Below are positions 26,038 to 38,362 of a stretch of DNA of 64,000 bases, piece by piece. The notes under the pieces were generated by a model. It was not told where the DNA came from, did not search any database, and saw only the letters and a list, made by a program, of their open reading frames with translations. The position numbers and the translations under genes were made by a program. This DNA is from Torymus aiolomorphi (lineage: Eukaryota > Arthropoda > Insecta > Hymenoptera > Torymidae). Position 1 is the stretch's first letter, and each line of letters opens with the position of its first letter. The stretch spans positions 47,736,011-47,800,010 of the forward strand of contig CM070873.1 of the NCBI GenBank assembly GCA_036365515.1, given 5' to 3'.

Positions 26038-26060
26038 GGGGTTTACGTCATGCACTTTAC

Positions 26061-27035
26061 GGAAATTCGCTGGATGAAATGAAAAAAATATCGAAGAAAA
26101 TTCACATGCAGCGGTCGTATGACGGAAAAAGTTGAAAAGAATTTTCATTCTTTATTTTTTTTTTTTTTTCATTATTATTGAAACCAAAGAATATTCAGTT
26201 ATAGTCAAAAACTTTTTGAAACCTAATTGAAGACGAACTTAGATCAGGAAATACGCGTTATAGAATCAATGACAACCCTAACTCGGGCTGTTAATTATTA
26301 TAGCTATTTATTATTTTTGATAATGATCGCGGTTTGTTATAGAACAAAGCTTCAATACAACTATATATATATGGTCTCCATTAACGGATCATTCACAAAA
26401 ATAGTACGCAAATTACTGTCGTCTTTTAATTGTAAGATAACTGTTGCAAGTTTTTAGTATTATATCGATTTCAACCTTTTATTTTGACACTTTTTTTGTC
26501 AATTTGATTTGTAATCAGTTTAGCTTCAATTTTATACCAATTTTGTAATTAACTAAACTGCACGTGTATTGATTAATTTCTTTTTACAATTACAATAACG
26601 TTCTCAAGCGAATATGAAATAGAAAAAGAGTAAGTGTATTACAAGAATAATATAATTATTATAATCTCACGTGCACGAATTTAATCCTTGGGATTATCAT
26701 AGTTTTTGTTATGGAGACGAGGACTTGGCGTCGAGTCTACGCAAGGTGGCCAGTTTATACTATGCCGTGGGGCCAAGTATGCGGAGCGAAAAGTGGCTTA
26801 AGCTAAGTAGTAGCGCATTATTATTGAGAACGAGTGATCAGCCGCACTCAGATGAAACTATATTATTATTTTAAATTGTGACACATTGCATCAATCGCAA
26901 TAATTTTGTTGTAATAAGGATAGATACACGCACGAATACCTATGTAACAATAACTATTGTGACATGTATAACAATAAATTTTTATTTGATTCATCAAACC
27001 GGTTTTATAATAATAAAACCGGTATTTACAATAGT
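26061..27035. other. No gene seen
   Basis: Mostly A+T-rich. A patch at 26690-26860 has higher G+C and a 67-codon frame with no recognisable motif. A small hairpin (ACCGGTTTT...AAAACCGGT) lies at about 26998-27022, just before the 5S-like segment. Confidence 0.4.
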
Positions 27036-27093
27036 ACCAAGTTAAACAGCGCTGGTTGTTGTTACCATTTTGATGGGTGACCGCGCGCTGCAA
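27036..27093 (+). pseudogene. 5S-rRNA-like fragment (pseudogene or 5S-derived SINE head)
   Basis: The segment ACCAAGTTAAACAGCGCTGG, then TTACCATTTTGATGGGTGACCG, matches the middle of animal 5S rRNA in order and spacing. These are the A-box region (AAGTTAAGCAGCG) and the C-box region (TTGGATGGGTGACCG) of the internal Pol III control region. The 5' third and the 3' end of 5S rRNA are absent or unrecognisable. It is therefore not a functional 5S gene. It may be a fragment or the head of a 5S-derived SINE. Confidence 0.5.
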
Positions 27094-27489
27094 CTTTAGA
27101 AATCATATGCATGTACTTGAGGTCTTTATCCAGGTTCAGCGTATTGGGCCCAGCAAGTGACCTACCTGCATATATCTTATTTCAATTTCCGTATACCTTT
27201 TTTCCATCGTATTCATCGTTTATACCTTTTTCAATACTCTGATCCTTCAATTAGATCTCTGTATCGTGGACACGGGAAGAACCGTATGATTTAATTTGCT
27301 GCATTCGTTTCACTTCATTATCACTAGGAGATCACACTGGGCGATACTGAAGCTGATATAGTAAAAACTTTCAGTTCCCTGCCCTAGGCAGAGACTAAAA
27401 GAATAGTTCGGAGATTGCGCATCACTTCAAAAAGGAATAGATCGAAAACGAGTATAGAAAAAGATAAAAGAAAACTTCAGGATTGTACA

Positions 27490-28220
27490 ACAAACCCGCA
27501 CTTACAAGGAGAGTGCGTAACCTTTGCGTCACGAATTTGTACCAAATTGAAATATCTTGTTTTAGAGTTAAAAAATATTGAACCGCTGTTCCAGAATTTA
27601 TTCTCATAGGCCTTTTCTCTCGAGATATGTGCCATGTTATCTTAAAAATGCGTTATTTTGTTAAAAAATTATGTCTCTTCTATCGTATGTAACTCTGCAA
27701 GTATTCCCGTTATAAAAATGAACGAAAAAAATTATAAAAGTAGGCAGAACAAGCTTTATTTTAAGCACTACTTCGACGAAAAATATCGGCTTTTCAGAAA
27801 GTTATGAGAAATCAAAAATAGTGTAAAAAATGATTGAAAATTTCCCCTTTTTATAAAGGATTTTAAGGGTACTATTTTCAATCATTTTTTTACACAATTT
27901 TTGATTTCTCATAACTTTCTGAAAAACCGATTTTCGTCGAAACAGTGCATAAAATAAAGCTTGTGTTGCCTACTTTTATAATTTTTTTCTCTCATTTTCG
28001 TTCGGGAATACTTGCAGACTTACATACAGTAGAAGAGACATCATTTTTTAGCAAAATAACGCATTTTTAAAATAACATGGCACATATCTCGAGTAAAAAG
28101 ACATATGAGAATAAATCCTAGAACAGGGGTTCACTATTTTTACTCTAAAACACGATCTTTTAATTTGGTACAAATCCGTGACCCAAAGGTTACGCACTCT
28201 GCTTGTTTGACATTTTAGAA
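27490..28220. repeat. ~0.73-kb palindromic element
   Basis: The arms at about 27490-27850 and 27862-28220 are inverted copies with high identity, for example TTCTCATAACTTTCTGAAAA and its complement, and GCACATATCTCGAG and its complement. The centre is near 27856, with almost no loop. The open frames at 27415-27609 and 28048-28233 fall in the two arms and are not genes. Confidence 0.8.
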
Positions 28221-28959
28221 GAATAGAAAACAAAATTAGAGATACCTCTGCAACTATTTTTTACTCATTCTATTAAGGCTTTGATCAATTTTACAATTTT
28301 TTGTGATTTTCAAATACTTGTAACTTTGTACACGAACTTCCGTATTCAACGATTATTAACTTAAATAAAAGCTCTTTTCTTCCACTTTAAGTTTCATATT
28401 TTGTCAAATTGGGAGCTTAATATTAAATAATCATCAGTGTTTTTCGTCCATTTTTCCCAAGTTGAATTTCCATAAGAAGAATGGATGTGCGGTTAAAACA
28501 GTGTCACAAGACTGTTTTCGTTGGTTGGATTTTTTTTCGTCTATTAAATCTCATATAGAACGATAAAAAAATTAGCAGAATTCCGTATACAAATCTAGTT
28601 AATACATTAATACGAAACGATGATTTCAAAAGAGTTAATTAACACCTTAAATAAAAGTATAGTTTACAAAATAAACAAAAAGTAGTTGACAAATTTAAAA
28701 CTCGCATAAATCCACTAATTTTAAGATTATATACTAATTATACAGATTCCTATCACCCGCCTCGTCAAAAAACATACATTTTTACTTCAAAACCATCCGC
28801 CTGACTATATTCAGTTTTTCTCCACTCGCGCGCCTCTATTTTCTCCCTTATACCAGAAAAAAAATATTATAAAATTTTCTCGCCTCGAACTACGTCCTCA
28901 TTTTTCTTTATCTATATAAAAAAAAGAGCCACAAGCCCCTCGAGAAAAATCCACCTGAC

Positions 28960-29437
28960 AACAAACTGCGAATGGCCATGCAACCTCGTCCCTCCTCTCG
29001 CGATCGCCCTCCGCAGTATCGATAAACAAACGAGCAACCCCGGTCGACAAGAAGCCGTGCAAAAACGCGCACGCGGCCTGTGGCTTTAATTAGCGGAGAT
29101 GCGCGGGCGCGCAGGAAAGTTATCTGTTCATAAAAGACGGCTACGTGTAGCTTAGAGCGGGGGGAACGAGCGCCCTCTCAAGTACCGACCCTCTCCCTCT
29201 CGCGCTCGTATAAGAGTCGTGAAATGTAAAAGCCGCCGCGGAGTTTCCCTCGCCCCGCACTTAACAAACAAGGCGAACTCGGTTATGCATATATGCGCGC
29301 GCTGAGACAGAAAGGGAGAGACACAATAACCGCTCGCGCGAGCGAGCGGCATCAAATTCGAATCGAATTTTCCACTCGCGGCGGATGTGTCTGTTGGCGT
29401 CCTTTGTAGCTGCTTGGCGTATATACTGTTATATATG

Positions 29438-29470
<33 letters not shown>

Positions 29471-29490
29471 CTCTCTGCCGCGCAGAGAGG
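28960..29490. promoter_or_regulatory. G+C-rich, CpG-undepleted island with GAGA tract
   Basis: CGCGCG-rich sequence surrounded by A+T-rich DNA ends in a GAGAGAGAGAGAGAG tract at about 29447-29467. No supported exon. A regulatory role is inference from composition and possible GAGA-factor sites. Confidence 0.35.
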
Positions 29491-30580
29491 AAAATGCGCG
29501 GCTGCTCAATGATGACTTTAGGGATGGAAGTGCGATGTGATTTTATTAAATATGATGACGAGAGTATAACGTATATATTGAGAGGGAAACATTTTTTAGT
29601 TTAATTAAAGGAAACACTGACTTTTTTTCGAATGGAAAAAGATTTTAAGTAGAAAATTAAAACTGCCTGAGCAGAATTCGCATTTTTAACACAGTTTTTA
29701 AAAGTGTTATTCACTCTGCTATGTACGTTGGAAGTATTTTTCAACAATAAGCTATAAACTCGAGTATTTTTGAATATTTATGTGTATGTAATAATAGTAT
29801 TATATGAAACCAGATTTTAAAATTCAAAGTCACAACATTCACGGCATGAATATTAACAAATGCTAGTGTCTTTCACTTGATAGGTAAATATTGCTAATGA
29901 ATTTTTTCCTCAAAAAATATACTCTATTTAATAAGCATTATTTGAGAAAATAATCTTTCTTTTTTGAGCGCCAAAAAAATAACCCCTTCTTAAAAAAGTG
30001 ATGACCGGAAAAAGTGAAGCCTCTATAGATTTGATCTTGGATAAAAGACGCCAGAATTTAAAATTAAATATGCATTTTTATTTGATGATTAGGTATTATT
30101 TATTGGAATATTTATTCGAATGAAAATGATTAAAGTGAAAAGTATTAAATAAATAATAATCAAATTAATGTTGGTTGCAGCTTAAAAAAATAAATAACAT
30201 GTTTTAATTATTTGTTAAAGTGATGGCCAGAAGTAGAAAAGTATTTCAAAACACAATACGATTAGTTATTGAATTGCACGGTAAAATTCAAAACAATAAG
30301 CAATGTTTTAATCTTAGAAGAACTAATTATGTTAATATTAGAATAAATGATGTCAATATTATGTTCAGATTGTATTCTTTATTTAATACTTCACGAAAAA
30401 AAAAAATATTCGAATAAGCTTATAGTTTCTAGCCTCAAAATTTTGTATTCGTTAAGAATAAATGTAAGAGTAAATGTATGATATCAATTATTAAAGATGC
30501 ATCAAAATTAAAAAAAAAAGATTTCCGGCTTATAAGGAATAAATTATTCTTTGCATGTTTAATCAAAAATAGTAAATAAA
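29491..30580. other. No gene; one dispersed repeat segment
   Basis: A+T-rich. A block at about 29985-30050 (CTTAAAAAAGTGATGACCGG...TTGATCTTGG) has a diverged copy at about 48550-48600, so it belongs to a dispersed repeat. It may be the body of the Helitron-like element whose 3' end is at 30609; that is inference. Confidence 0.4.
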
Positions 30581-30610
30581 GTGCGCGCAGCGCACATGGA
30601 TTTGGCTAGT
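30581..30610 (+). mobile_element. Helitron-like 3' terminus
   Basis: A hairpin (GTGCGCGCAGCGCAC, 30581-30595) is followed after 10 bp by CTAG and then T (30606-30610). A short G+C-rich hairpin about 10-12 nt before CTRR, with insertion before a T, is the diagnostic 3' end of Helitrons. The 5' TC end was not located. Confidence 0.55.
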
Positions 30611-33600
30611 CTAATAAAAAATACATTTGCAGTACACCGTCATTCAAATTATATCAAATAAACTATTACACATCACCAAGATATCTACTGAAAAGGCTAA
30701 ATTTATTTGAAAATGAAATAATATTTCATCAACTAAACTTATATAAAAAAGCTTTTAGACCCAAGAACAGGTACAATTATGTACGATCTTGTGTTCCGTG
30801 AAAAAATTTCGTACAAGTGATTCACCCGATTTCATCCAGCACAAATCATACATAACAGCGTCAATGATAATTTACCCCCGCCGCTCGAAATCAGAGAATT
30901 AAACGGGCGTGCGCGACTGTTGAAATGCGTTATGATAAAATAAATCAATATTTGTCAACGCATTAACCGTTCCACGCAGTTTAGTATCCCGCGTTACAGT
31001 AGTCAAGCTGATGTTCATTTAGAAAATAAACGAATAATGCGCTCGAGTTCAGCGCATTCGGATCTAACGCAGTGTGCAAATATCGTCACCCGATGTAACC
31101 TCGGCTCGTGATCGATTCTGCTTGCAGATTGAAAATCCTTTTGCTAATTCGAATTTTTCACAATGGCTGCACACTTTTATTGTGATTAACGTTTCATATT
31201 GCAAAACGATCAAAATAAAATTTATCCATCAAAATTTTCTAGTTTTTTTGAAAAGATAAGCTTATATATTTTCAGCCATGCAACATACTGCACAAAACTA
31301 ATTATCCATTTTTAATCAAGCTTAGTGCTTTCCCTTGTTTATTTTCATGCATATTTTTCAGTCATTAGCTTCGCATGGTCACACGTATCTTTCATCTCAA
31401 TTTTACTTTTTTTTTTCATTTACCGACACACTCGAGTTTCCTGATTACTTCGTTCTTTTTTAAATTTTCGAACAAATCGACTACGCCAAACATAATATAG
31501 GGTTTAAAAAATGTTGTAATGAAAATTCTGCGCGAATATTACTGCAATTCGAATTGAAGTTTATAAAAAAAATTTCCTTCCCTTCTTCGACAAAATTCAT
31601 GAATAGTTAATTAGTTTAAACGTTTTTCATCGAAAATGAAATTTTTTTTTAAGTTATTACACTACTACTTACATAAGATTCAATAGTGGTTGGTTGGTGT
31701 AGTTACAACAATTTGGAGCTCAAATAATTGAGATATTATATTACTTACCATATAAAACTAAAATAAGGTAAATTTTGACTAAAGATAATCCCCTCTCGGC
31801 GTATTACAATAAAAACATAACGACTCTAAGAATAACTTTTTGCGGCGATACGACTCACAATTCATATTGACAGATGGGAAGGAAGAAGAAGAAGAATCGT
31901 AGAACAACGAAGAAGCCGCTAAAGAAGTGAAAAGAAAATGAAGGTATGGCTGAAAGGAAGAATAAAACGAATATAAAGCAGGCGGTGTATAGAAAGAGAA
32001 ATAAAGAGAACGGCGAAGGAAGGGAGGAGGAGGAGGGAACAGCTAGGGAAGAAAAATAGCAGAGTAAAAACGGCTGTGAGACAGTAAAAACGGACCACGG
32101 AGATAATGATAAAAAGAAGGAGCGCGAGCGAAGTTCAGATAAGGGAAAATGCAAAAAATAGGAGGTTCGTGCGTCGGAATGAGCGGAGTAATAACGCTCG
32201 TACTAGCAGAAAAGAAAACACATATTTGGTCAAAAACATTGTAATTTGGAATCGCAGTGATAATGAAAACTGATGATTCATATAGCATAGTACGAAAAGA
32301 TACTAATAAGAAAATTATTAAAATTTATAAATTTTTACAAAATAGATAAAACACAATTATTTAGACGATAAATAAGGTCAGGAAATGAAAATGCTTCATA
32401 ATCTCTACCATCAATTCACTTTATAGATTCGAAATGCACTAGATATTATGTCAGCAGGAAATAAATATTTTGTTGACAGTATGTACGAAGAAACAAGTCA
32501 TTCTGGCGTGAAAAGAAATGGAACACACAATGAAAGGATTCGGCCGTTTTTCTACGAAGGGGAGTTGTAAAATGTCGCGTATTTTGCTGGCTATGAAAGT
32601 TCATCTTTTTCTAAAGGTAGTATTTGTATTTTGTTTTCAAATGATGCAACTGGTAATGATGAATTGGTTTGTGAAGTAGTTTCACATAAGTTATCACACT
32701 AAAATAACCCACAAAATCTCACATAACAAATTAAGTAATATTTTTTAAAATTCACTAACCTGGTTAAAATAACATAAAAATAGCAAAAACAAGAAAAATA
32801 TAAATAAAGCGCTTCATTTTAATGGATATTCTTTACTTGTACTTTATTTTAGATAATATTCACATATAGATTATATTTGACTTCAAAAGTTGTTAATAAG
32901 AAATATGAAAAAATTTTAAATGTAAAAATTGTGTTTTTTTAATCCGATTCTATATCAATAACAAGTTTTAACGTTTTATACGACGTTTAATATAAGAGTA
33001 AATATTAGAAATCGACACGTGAAAAGTAAAGCGAATTCAACCAAAACGAAATGTAGAACAGAGTAATACTGCACTCAATAGACTTGACAAGGAATATTAG
33101 AATGGCATTTTAAGTTTTCAATCTGCTGACATCACCTTTATATGACGTTCTCCATATTGCTTCGGGGTAAAATATTTCATTTTCAGCTGTAATGAAACAT
33201 TTCCTTTGGGCTCAAAGTTTTAAGCGTCATTTACTTATTTCCTTTTTTACCATACATAAAGTTAAAAGAATTTACTTTAAAATAAATAAACAAAAGATGC
33301 CCTGGTAGAAACGTTAACGACATGTTGGCCAATTGTTGGTTAATTTTGGAGTTAAAAACGTTACACTAACATTATTTCGTTGTTACGATAGTTCCCCGGC
33401 CAATGACGCTATATAAAAATCACAATATCGCAAAAATTGTGCTATAAGCATATTATTTATGGTGGAAACTCTTCATTTATCTTTGTATACTATTGTAAAA
33501 ATAATAAAAAAATACGACTTAAAAAATAAGGTGCATATACGATTTTTGAAACAATACGACTTGTACGATGCAATTATATGTAGATATACAAATAACATGG

Positions 33601-34160
33601 GAATTTTTCTTCAAATAGCCATTTCCCGGAAAATAGTATCGCTTGCCATATTACAAAGTATTCTACATTATTCCTTTTTGAGTCTATTATAATATACTAG
33701 TTTTTAAGAAAATTTTAAAGAAAATTAGCTTTGCAATTAATTAAAATGAGTCTTAAATACATGCTCAGCCTATGTTTCCCATGTTAAAGTTGCAAACAAC
33801 CTGAATAATTAGTATCAGCATTAACTACCTCAATAATTAGTATCGATCCCTATACTGAGACTCATACAAATATAGATAGCCTCTTAATCCTTTGAGGGGC
33901 GGTGTATCATGATATGATGAGTCTATTTACCTTGATTATTTTTCTCATTATGGATATATTACGATAACTAATTGCATTGCAATCAAGTTCCTTAGACTCC
34001 TAAGTACCTACATATTGTAATTTGTAATTACTTTTCTTACTTTTCAGGGGGGGGGGGGGGGACAGTGACAATAATTAGTTACTAAATAATCAGTGTGAAA
34101 AAACACTTTTTTTCAAAATAAATGTGCCCCTGAATGGGTTAACGGAGTGTCAAATACTAA
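30611..34160. other. No gene seen; purine-rich patch
   Basis: Mostly A+T-rich. 31870-32160 is almost purely purine on the plus strand (GAAGAAGAAGAA-type), which gives open pyrimidine-coded frames on the minus strand that are not genes. A CCCTGGTAGAAACG segment at about 33301 resembles the end of the element at 37786-38362. A run of about 14 G lies near 34048-34062. Confidence 0.45.
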
Positions 34161-34168
34161 AGTTCAAA

Positions 34169-34210
34169 AATTCTTGGAACGAAAAATAACAAAATTTCGT
34201 TCCAAGAATT
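34169..34210. repeat. Perfect 16-bp stem hairpin
   Basis: AATTCTTGGAACGAAA and its exact complement are separated by a 10-base loop. It is short and isolated; its role is unknown. Confidence 0.8.
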
Positions 34211-34807
34211 GTTAAAGGTGTCCTTAAAAATTGAAATTTTGCAGAATGATGAATAATTACATTGCGCAGGGCAAACAAATTTGGATAGAAATAATCCAAA
34301 GAGTTATAATGAATTACTGCTGTCCGACCGTTACGGTAGGTAGATCCACTTAAGCCTTCGAGTATACACTTATTTTTTCGACAGTCGAGTACGCACAGTT
34401 TTAAACAGCTGTATCTTTTAAATTATCAATTATATCATATCCAAAAAATTCGTGGGTGAACTTGAATATCTTGACAATGTATTTAGACACTCTGAGAAAA
34501 AATATAATGTCTTTGGTACCTAGAAAAATTCATAAGCAGTGTTTTTAACAAAACTTCCATGGGTCGTTATGGCCCAGTATGTATTTGAAGAAATCAAATT
34601 TTAACAGATTAAACCATATATATTATGTGAAGATACATTAAATATTTTTGTAGATATAAATTAAATAAAAAGGTGACATTTTGATAAATAACAAATAACT
34701 GACTATAGATAATTCAAATTAAAAAAAAAAGAAAATGTATATGTAATTGCTATGGCCCCGACTTGGTACTGTCCGCTGTGGTGGAGTAACATGAATTTTT
34801 TAATAGA

Positions 34808-35107
34808 CTAGCCCTTTAACGCGAGCGCGCTACGCGCGCCTGTCGACACTAACCTATCTTACCTACTGTATTAGCCAATGAAATTTTTTGATAACACTCT
34901 GAAGTTGGCTCTGTAAGCTTCAATTCTATTTTATCGCAGTCTCCCTTTTATAATAAACTAGATTCTAAGCAGTGCGCGCTACGCGCGCCTGTAGACTCTA
35001 ACCTATCTTACCTACTGTATTAGCCAATGAAATTTTTTGATAACGCTCTGAAGTTGGCTCTGTAAGCTTCAATTCAATAATAATCGCTATCTCCCTTTTA
35101 ATATAGG
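34808..35107 (-). mobile_element. Two tandem ~150-bp Helitron-like units
   Basis: Two head-to-tail copies (34808-34957 and 34958-35107) are about 95% alike over most of their length. Read on the minus strand, each ends in the hairpin GCGCGCGTAGCGCGC (34825-34839 and 34974-34988), then 12-13 bp, then CTAG followed by T. Each starts near AAAAGGGAGA. These are Helitron-type 3' ends, and tandem head-to-tail copies fit rolling-circle insertion. No coding content. Confidence 0.6.
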
Positions 35108-35689
35108 ATAGGATCAAAACATCTGAGTAAACAATTAATTAAAATTAAAAAACGCTTATCAATACTAAGTGTCTACGTATACACAAAATGATGGGGCATA
35201 AACAACAGGAATAAAATGGGTTAGTAAATCTATAAATATTTGATATCCCTAATACATGTTCCTTTTTTCGTTTATACAGATACTCGCTGTTTAACATTAT
35301 CAAGTATCGGCAGAACAGCATGACGTTTTCTGTTTTCTATAAAAAAAAATTCTCTTGTATTATGAATATGAGATATGGTGATTGACTCATATGCCAAATC
35401 TCTTTCTATATTAGATAACGTCTTTTCTTGACTATACAAATAAGCAATTATTTTCTAAAGAAATCCATCAAGTTTTCATACCCGTTTTACTCTGTAAAAT
35501 TTAACAAAATCTGTCAAACTTTGAAGATTATATAACAAGTGAAAAAATGACACCCATGTGTACAGATATGAAGATATCAAATCAGAGTCTGCTCAAGTTA
35601 GAATTTCTGTCACCTTGGCTGCGCTGAACTAGTATATAGTGGTGCGCAATACGAAAGCTATTGCCAAGCGGCCACACGTATAACGTATG

Positions 35690-36330
35690 TCGGCCGTGAC
35701 CCACGCGCGCGTAAATCCTTCGAAAACAATAAATCCTTGCGCGTTATTTATCGGCGAGAAGAATCCCCGCGCCCCGAATATTTACCCGGGCGGTCGGGCA
35801 AAAAAATTTCTTGATAAACGCTGTAAATTTCAAAGCCGACGTGAAAAACTGCCGTAAAAACTACCCGCCTGTTGTAAAATTTATCCCCCCGCTCCCTCCT
35901 CGTATACACACGCTAGTGTCAGTACATACGCGCCGCACACTTTACAGCGTCTATTTTTAGCTGCACAGGTAGATTAATAATTTTAATAAGAGCCGCTCGC
36001 GAGTACGCGCGCGCGCCCCGGAGTCGTTTCTTGCCCGCAAAGCGGTAAGGTGCGTCGGGCCGGCGGATTAAAGGGGCAGACGCCGCCGCCTCCGGCGTAA
36101 ACCGAAAGATTACGCGTATAAGCTTTGTATACCGCCGCCACCGCCGCGTCATTGTGTTTTCACGCGCAGTCGCTTCTTGCGGCTTGCGCATTAACCTTAT
36201 ACCGGGGCTGCGCGACCACGTTTTCACATTCTCAACCCGCCGGAGTAATGCGGAATTTCGCGGGAAGCAAATAATTATTCCGATGCGCGGCCTGCGCGCA
36301 GGGAGTAGATGCTAGCCGAGGAGTCGATCT
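35690..36330. promoter_or_regulatory. G+C-rich, CpG-undepleted island
   Basis: CGCGCG-rich sequence with sharp borders to A+T-rich DNA. A 102-codon minus-strand frame (35919-36227) is R/A-rich, as expected by chance at this composition. Possible promoter or enhancer. Confidence 0.35.
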
Positions 36331-36581
36331 GTAGGTATATGCCGAATTGAAATTAGCTTCGTACGCGTTGAGGTAGTGGTTCATAAGGGACTAAAGTGTG
36401 GAAATTGCTGCATGAAGAGCTTTTATGCAGATGAGGTGAATCTGTAGGTGTGAACTTAAAACGAATATTTATTTGCCAAGTATAATACATCTTTTGATGG
36501 GCACAGAAAGTTGTTAAGGAATACTAATTGAAACGAAATTTCAAATAACATACAAAAATGGAATTTTAAATATGTCACGTA

Positions 36582-37058
36582 GGGTGACTTCACCAGTGAA
36601 GGAACGAATAAGGAAATAGTCACTTTTGTTATTTAATTAAGTGGTTTAAAAATGGATTAAAAGTAAAACCCTTTTGAAATTTATATTCTAAAATGTTCAA
36701 ACTTTACGTCGGTGAGCCAATTTTGAATAAAGAACCAAAGTAAAAATTTTATTTAATGAAAATCTATAAATATCTTCTAAAAACCAGTAAAGGAACCAGT
36801 TAGTATCTAAATACGTTTCGCCAGTGAAGGAATACATCGCCAGTGAATAAACACTTAATAGCGGCGATTTTATGATTTTATTCTTAACAAGATAATTTCT
36901 TTTATGCAGAATCTTTATATAAAATGAAATAAAAATTTTCAAGGATTCGAAAATTATCGTCATGATAGATAAACAATACATAGAAAGCTTGATATTTTCA
37001 TATATATAAAAAAAATGTTCATTAACTCGTGACTGTTCCAATACTGGTGTAGTCGCCC
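36582..37058. mobile_element. Second copy of the TA-flanked GGGTGACT family (477 bp)
   Basis: The ends GGGTGACTTCACCAGTGAAG and its inverted partner (GGGCGACTACACCAGTATTG on the other strand) are flanked by TA (36580-36581 and 37059-37060). Inside, CCAGTGAAGGAA-type motifs recur at both ends and in the middle (for example near 36780-36855). It is a shorter relative of 240-1175. The 114-codon minus-strand frame here is not a gene. Confidence 0.75.
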
Positions 37059-37566
37059 TACCTGCCTTGATATTTGAAAAATGACCATTTAATATTAATG
37101 TTGTAGTTCAACGATATATTCACGTAAGTTTGAGTCTTTTAACCTGATGGTTTATTACTCAACCCTAGCGGACTCCTGGACAAAAAGAAACTATCCGTCT
37201 AGACGAAATCGTCAATATAAGTCTACGTCTTAACTTTTAGATCCATTTACTATATTAAATACATTCTTTGTTAATAGTAGGTATAAAGATGTTGTTCTAC
37301 ATTTATTTTTCACACATCCACATACATTAATTTAATTTGCAAATTCAGCGTGGCAACTACATACACATTAAGTTTCGAAAGATGTAGTCTAACTAGTATT
37401 ACAGCCATCTACTTCAACACACCACCATACGTGAATACACTGTAAAGGCTCCAACTTCAACGATGTATTAATGCAATTACGTATTAACATTTCCAATATT
37501 TGTGCAAACGCATGCAAGCTCATGGAACAAATTAAATATGAAATTCATATTTCTATAAATGATATT

Positions 37567-37650
37567 GATCTTGCATGTAATATTTGTAAAATTTCTGTAA
37601 GTAAAATTTATCTTGCATGTAATATTTGTAAAATTTCGATAAGTTAAATT
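37567..37650. repeat. Two 42-bp tandem copies
   Basis: ATCTTGCATGTAATATTTG recurs 42 bp apart (37568 and 37610) with nearly identical following sequence. Confidence 0.8.
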
Positions 37651-37785
37651 TCATTTACGTAATTAAGATATGGTATTTCAATTGAAGTAATTCTATATAA
37701 AGAAAATGTCTATTCTTCTTAAGTATAAAAATGAAAGGAACACAATGTAACTTTTTATTTATTATTATTGAAATTATTTATAGTA

Positions 37786-38362
37786 TCCCTGGTGGAAATC
37801 GATTCCATTATTTACCTAATAAATAGCTAGTTTCTCCAATAATCGTCAAAAACTAGACACTTTTCTTGGCCATTTCTATCCATCGATGAAACGATTTTTC
37901 CGATCATATTCATCATTTAATAGACAGAATAATAGAATAAGTTTTTTCACAGATTTACATTAGCTTATTTATCAGTATTTAAAAAATATTAAAGTTGGCC
38001 AGTTTTTTTAGTTAGGAAATGGCTAATAAGAAGCTTGCTATCATGGCGAGGACTGAGAGAGACAGAATCAAACGGAAAAATCATTGTTTTCGTTTGTATC
38101 CTCTGAAACAGTACTATAAACGAATTAAATACTAATAATTCGTGTTTACGTTTTGGTTAGCTATCTTTTTTTAATATTTGTTTTTAAATACATGATCAAA
38201 TTACAGAGAAAATTTAGTAAAAACATTTTAAGGTTGTGTTATCTCCATTAAATAGAGGATATGGCCAGAAAAATCGTTTCATCTCTATCCAGAAATTAGC
38301 TATTTTTACTAGCTATTTATTATTTTCCTCGCCATTTCCGATGGAGAAATTTTTACCAGGGA
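37786..38362. mobile_element. 577-bp TA-flanked MITE (TCCCTGGT ends)
   Basis: The left end TCCCTGGTGGAAAT and the right end ATTTTTACCAGGGA are inverted. TA flanks both sides (37784-37785 and 38363-38364). Subterminal AATCGTTTCATC-type segments are also inverted (about 37886 and 38270). No coding frame. Confidence 0.7.

Larger units (their letters stand above)
24780..26060. promoter_or_regulatory. CpG-rich island containing the first coding exon of a minus-strand gene
   Basis: About 1.2 kb of very G+C-rich, CpG-undepleted sequence with CGCGCG runs and GAGAGA tracts (about 25967-25981). It surrounds and lies upstream of the exon at 24990-25167, as expected for the promoter and 5' UTR of that gene. 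Many overlapping open frames on both strands (for example 25113-25568 plus and 25300-25716 minus) follow from the lack of A+T-rich stops and are not called genes. Confidence 0.6.

Noticed and set aside
31855..32288. 81- to 99-codon minus-strand frames rich in F, S and L
   Set aside because: They come from a strand-biased purine-rich tract; low-complexity composition.
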